Source: Betaproteobacteria bacterium GR16-43 (GTDB lineage Bacteria; Pseudomonadota; Gammaproteobacteria; Burkholderiales; Usitatibacteraceae). From it: a stretch of 64,000 bases of DNA. The notes under the pieces were generated by a model that ran no database searches, had not been told where the DNA came from, and saw only the letters and a list, made by a program, of their open reading frames with translations. Within the stretch, counting starts at the first letter, position 1. Every line of letters begins with the position of its first letter. The position numbers and the translations under genes were made by a program. Positions 61,115 through 64,000 of the stretch are shown here, in pieces. Location: contig CP019169.1 of the NCBI GenBank assembly GCA_001953215.1, positions 3,410,001 to 3,474,000 of the forward strand, read 5' to 3'.

Positions 61115-62382
61115 CGCGAACAGCCAGAATCGTTGCCACGATAGCGATGCTCGGGGTCGGTGCGTTCTGGTATGCCCCCTGCTCGATATCGGCGACCACG
61201 GGTTCACGCCTTGAAGACACGGTGTCGCCGGAGGCGTATGCCCCGGGTCTTTCGCTGGCGTTCCGGCAATTCCAGGCTCGCCGCTTCACGAGCGCACCGG
61301 CCAAGGCTGGTTCCGGACCAACACAAGTCAACCTGATCTTTCACGTCCTCAGTGGCCAGGCGATGGAAGGAAACGTGAGCGAATCCGTCCTGACGGCCCA
61401 GGTCTCCGTGCTCAACGAGGCCTACCGGTCGAGCGGTTTGCATTTCAACGTCGCCGAAATACGCCGCTATCCCGACTCTGAGTACTTCGGAGGCGGCTGC
61501 TTTCCAACCACCGAGCGTGGCATCAGGATGAAGACGGAGCTCGCCGTGAACCCGGCTCGATTCGTCAACATCTACACGTGCAAGCTGCAGCTTCCCTACA
61601 TCGCCGGCTACGGAACGCTTCCCAACGAATTCCCCGAAGACGATCATCGTCACGGCGTCATCATCGACTACGGCACCCTTCCCGGCAGTGCTCCGCCGCT
61701 GGACCTGGGGCACACCCTGGTGCACGAACTCGGACATTACTTCGGCCTGTTCCACACGTTCCAGGGAGGTTGCGCGGAACCCGGCGACGGCGTATCGGAC
61801 ACGCCGGCCGAAGCATCGGGCTCATACGGTTGTCAGATCGGCCGTGACACCTGCCCGGAAGCAGGCGCCGATCCGATCAACAACTTCATGGACTACAGCG
61901 AAGACAGTTGCACCAACAACTTCACGCCGCTGCAAGCCGTGCGGATGCAGGCTGCGATCGCCGCATTCCGGCCTACCCTGCTTGAGACGGCGTTCTCGAT
62001 CGGTCCAGGAATGACCGGCAGCTGGTTCGACCCCGCGCAAAACGGCCATGGATTCAGCGTGGAGATCCTTCCCGGCAATCGGATGCTTGCGTATTGGTAC
62101 GTGTACGCGCCGAATGGAGGCCCGGTTTGGATTTTCGGCACCGGACCCATCAACGGCAATGCCGCGGTGATCGAGGGATTTCAAAAAGTCGGAAGTGGCG
62201 GGCGCTTCCCGCCGAACTTCAATCCAGCGACGCTGCAAAACCAGCCTTGGGGAACATTGACTTTCACGTTCACGGACTGCAATACCGGGCAAGTGAGCTG
62301 GCAGCCTGTCGTCGCCGGCTACACCAGCGGCTCCATGGGAATCACGCGGCTGACGATGCCCGCCGGATTGAGCTGTCCGTAA
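61111..62382 (+). CDS. Secreted M43-type zinc metalloprotease
   Basis: A 423-residue exported protein. An N-terminal hydrophobic segment (ARIVATIAMLGVGAFWYAP) serves as signal; the catalytic domain (about 75-290) has the zinc motif VHELGHYFGLFHTF and the downstream NNFMDYSEDSC Met-turn, as in pappalysin-like (M43) proteases. Residues about 305-420 form an accessory domain starting MTGSWFDPAQNGHGFSVEIL, a motif seen as a C-terminal module in other secreted proteins. Many cysteines suggest disulfides. It lies just outside the tRNA element. Confidence 0.85.
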   Translation: MTRTARIVATIAMLGVGAFWYAPCSISATTGSRLEDTVSPEAYAPGLSLAFRQFQARRFTSAPAKAGSGPTQVNLIFHVLSGQAMEGNVSESVLTAQVSVLNEAYRSSGLHFNVAEIRRYPDSEYFGGGCFPTTERGIRMKTELAVNPARFVNIYTCKLQLPYIAGYGTLPNEFPEDDHRHGVIIDYGTLPGSAPPLDLGHTLVHELGHYFGLFHTFQGGCAEPGDGVSDTPAEASGSYGCQIGRDTCPEAGADPINNFMDYSEDSCTNNFTPLQAVRMQAAIAAFRPTLLETAFSIGPGMTGSWFDPAQNGHGFSVEILPGNRMLAYWYVYAPNGGPVWIFGTGPINGNAAVIEGFQKVGSGGRFPPNFNPATLQNQPWGTLTFTFTDCNTGQVSWQPVVAGYTSGSMGITRLTMPAGLSCP

Positions 62383-62404
62383 CAGCCGTGGGGCTTCCTT
62401 CCTG

Positions 62405-62707
62405 ATGCGTCTCGCCGCCCTCTTCCTGATCACCGCCCTCGCCGGCACTCACGCCATCGCGTCACCCTCGGCGGAGGGCAAGAAGCTGGTCGACGAGAAG
62501 AAGTGCGAGATCTGCCACAACAACCAGACGCTCGGTGACGCGAAAGCGGTCTACCTCCGCAAGGACCGCAAGGTCACGACTCCCGCAAAGCTGAAGGCCC
62601 AGGTCGCCGCGTGCAACACGCAACTCAACCTGGGCCTGTTTCCCGACGAGGAGGAGGCGATCGCCGCCTACCTCGACGAGACCTACTACAAGTTCACGAA
62701 GCCGTAG
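62405..62707 (+). CDS. Small c-type cytochrome
   Basis: A 100-residue periplasmic protein: signal peptide LAALFLITALAGTHAIA, then one heme site CEICHN and a C-terminal cytochrome c helix (EEEAIAAYLDETYYKF). No obvious distal methionine; lysine or histidine may be the sixth ligand. Partner unknown. Confidence 0.8.
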   Translation: MRLAALFLITALAGTHAIASPSAEGKKLVDEKKCEICHNNQTLGDAKAVYLRKDRKVTTPAKLKAQVAACNTQLNLGLFPDEEEAIAAYLDETYYKFTKP

Positions 62708-62709
62708 CG

Positions 62710-63453
62710 TCAGCGAAGGGCCGTCGACTCGTGGCTGCGGAATTCGTAGCTCGCGGAAATCACGCGATCCCGGCGATCGTCCACGATGCACTCGTAGCCG
62801 AAGCGGGCCGAATCATCGCGGCGCGAAGCGACTCCACCACCACGAACGCGGTCGCGGCCCGAGCCCATGTCTTCCTTGCGCACGTTCGGACGGAAATCCA
62901 CGTCGATGTGGCGGCCGTTGCGCGCGGTGATGTCCGCACGCACGCGCTCCTGGCACGCACGCTCGGAATCGAAATACGCCTGCGAGGGCGGCGGAACGTA
63001 GGCACCTTCGTTCCAGGTCACGTCCAGCACGTACGTGCGTCCGCCATTTTGCGGGTCGTCGATGGTCGCCGATCCAGTGAAACCGTTGCGGGGGGAAGGC
63101 GCATCGACGTCGACGAGACGGCCACCCGGAACCTGGTTCGCCTGGGCTACGCGAAAGTTCGTCGCATGGCGCGGCAGCGGGCCGGTGCAGAAGCTGCCTT
63201 CGTCACGCGCGGTCTTGCCCGACAGTGTGCGGATTCCAATTTCGTCGCCCCGCATGATGACGGTGGCGCGATCGTCGACCCACACGCGGATGGTGCAACG
63301 CCCTTCCGAGGGGTTGCCCGCCGGTTGGTAGCGCGGCGTAAAGATCATGCCGGACTGGCCGTTGTCGAAGCGAAGCTTTTCCTGTGCGGTGGCGGCACCG
63401 GCGGCGGCGAATGCAACAGCCGCGACGATGGCCTTGAGGGCGGTCTTGTTCAT
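62710..63453 (-). CDS. Hypothetical secreted protein
   Basis: A 247-residue protein with signal peptide (ALKAIVAAVAFAAAGAATA) and no recognised domain. The first part looks beta-rich (GQSGMIFTPRYQPAGNPSEG, RCTIRVWVDDRATVIMRGDEIG); the last part (NGRHIDVDFRPNVRKEDMGSGRD, FGYECIVDDRRDRVISASYEF) is charged. Convergent with the cytochrome gene, two bases apart. Confidence 0.65.
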   Translation of the reverse strand: MNKTALKAIVAAVAFAAAGAATAQEKLRFDNGQSGMIFTPRYQPAGNPSEGRCTIRVWVDDRATVIMRGDEIGIRTLSGKTARDEGSFCTGPLPRHATNFRVAQANQVPGGRLVDVDAPSPRNGFTGSATIDDPQNGGRTYVLDVTWNEGAYVPPPSQAYFDSERACQERVRADITARNGRHIDVDFRPNVRKEDMGSGRDRVRGGGVASRRDDSARFGYECIVDDRRDRVISASYEFRSHESTALR

Positions 63454-63551
63454 GTCGTGTCTTTCAAGTGTTGAACCTGAGGACTCGACTATCACGGGAT
63501 GCGGGCCGCGTCGAATATCCGGCGCGGCCCGATTGTCGTGTCAGAGCTCTC

Positions 63552-63788
<237 letters not shown>

Positions 63789-63874
63789 TTAGTTCCCCGC
63801 CGGCCCGCGCCAATTGGAGTAGATTCTTGGCGTTCGACACGAACATCCAATAAGACCATTCAGAGGAGAACACC

Positions 63875-64000
63875 ATGAGCAACGCCTTCCAGCGAACCGC
63901 TTGTGCCGCCGCATTGGCCGCACTCTTCGGCGTCGCCTACGCGCAAGCCCCCGCGCCTGCCGCACCTGCTGCGCCCGCTGCTGCCGCCCCCGCCGCGCCA
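63875..64000 (+). CDS. Exported Ala/Pro-rich protein (partial, runs off the window)
   Basis: The first 42 codons of a gene: signal peptide (RTACAAALAALFGVAYAQ) followed by an alanine/proline repeat (APAPAAPAAPAAAAPAAP). ATG 63875 follows AGAGGAG. The rest lies outside the window. Confidence 0.6.
   Translation, partial: MSNAFQRTACAAALAALFGVAYAQAPAPAAPAAPAAAAPAAP

Noticed and set aside
60743-61207. Minus-strand 154-codon frame across the second attachment site
   Set aside because: Same false tRNA translation, overlapping the kinase start and the metalloprotease; no coding character.

Overview
The window is a GC-rich, densely packed chromosomal segment with short intergenic gaps, many ATGA/GTGA/TTGA stop-start overlaps and typical betaproteobacterial gene content: HemP, a PiuC-type dioxygenase, orphan LivK-like binding proteins, a lexA-imuA-imuB-dnaE2 cassette, and a cytochrome b561/YceI cluster. 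I read it as a Betaproteobacterium of environmental type; the genus cannot be fixed from the sequence alone. 

Left part (1-11.9 kb): carbon metabolism. A serine-glyoxylate-type aminotransferase diverges from a GntR/FCD regulator that heads a coupled operon: FAD/Fe-S D-2-hydroxyacid dehydrogenase, an MdcD-MdcE-like fusion, malonyl-CoA synthetase and malonyl-CoA decarboxylase. TTGTATACAA-type operators sit between the divergent genes. A BASS transporter and glutaryl-CoA dehydrogenase follow. Iron part (11.9-19.6 kb): bacterioferritin, PiuC, catecholate-type TonB receptor, TonB, bacterioferritin-associated ferredoxin, a cytochrome-FTR1 iron permease and HemP, with two matching Fur-box-like sites. 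Middle (19.7-40 kb): S9 peptidase, a YceI/cytochrome b561 cluster, fumarase, two sigma-54 activators, two orphan binding proteins, thymidine kinase, a large unrecognised protein and a second TonB receptor. Mutagenesis part (40-46.6 kb): lexA-imuA-imuB-dnaE2 with non-canonical tandem LexA boxes, a palindrome pair inside imuB, and a transposase-derived HTH pair downstream. 

Accessory part (48.2-61 kb): the most unusual region. (a) An HlyD-type adaptor and a C39-peptidase ABC exporter face six tandem genes for 44-46-residue peptides with double-glycine leaders and a nearly invariant C-terminal octapeptide (consensus GxGDIxWG). Divergent from the peptide array are two paralogous TPR-HD-GYP proteins. 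I propose a secreted short-peptide system linked to cyclic-di-GMP turnover. (b) A tRNA-Asn gene whose 3' half is repeated 4.3 kb away encloses an integrase remnant and a four-gene operon (Ser/Thr kinase, unknown helical protein, HEPN-like protein, trypsin-like protease), a plausible undescribed defence module. 

The right end carries a secreted M43 metalloprotease, a small c-type cytochrome and several small secreted or unknown proteins; the last gene runs off the window. No rRNA, CRISPR array or intact insertion sequence was seen.
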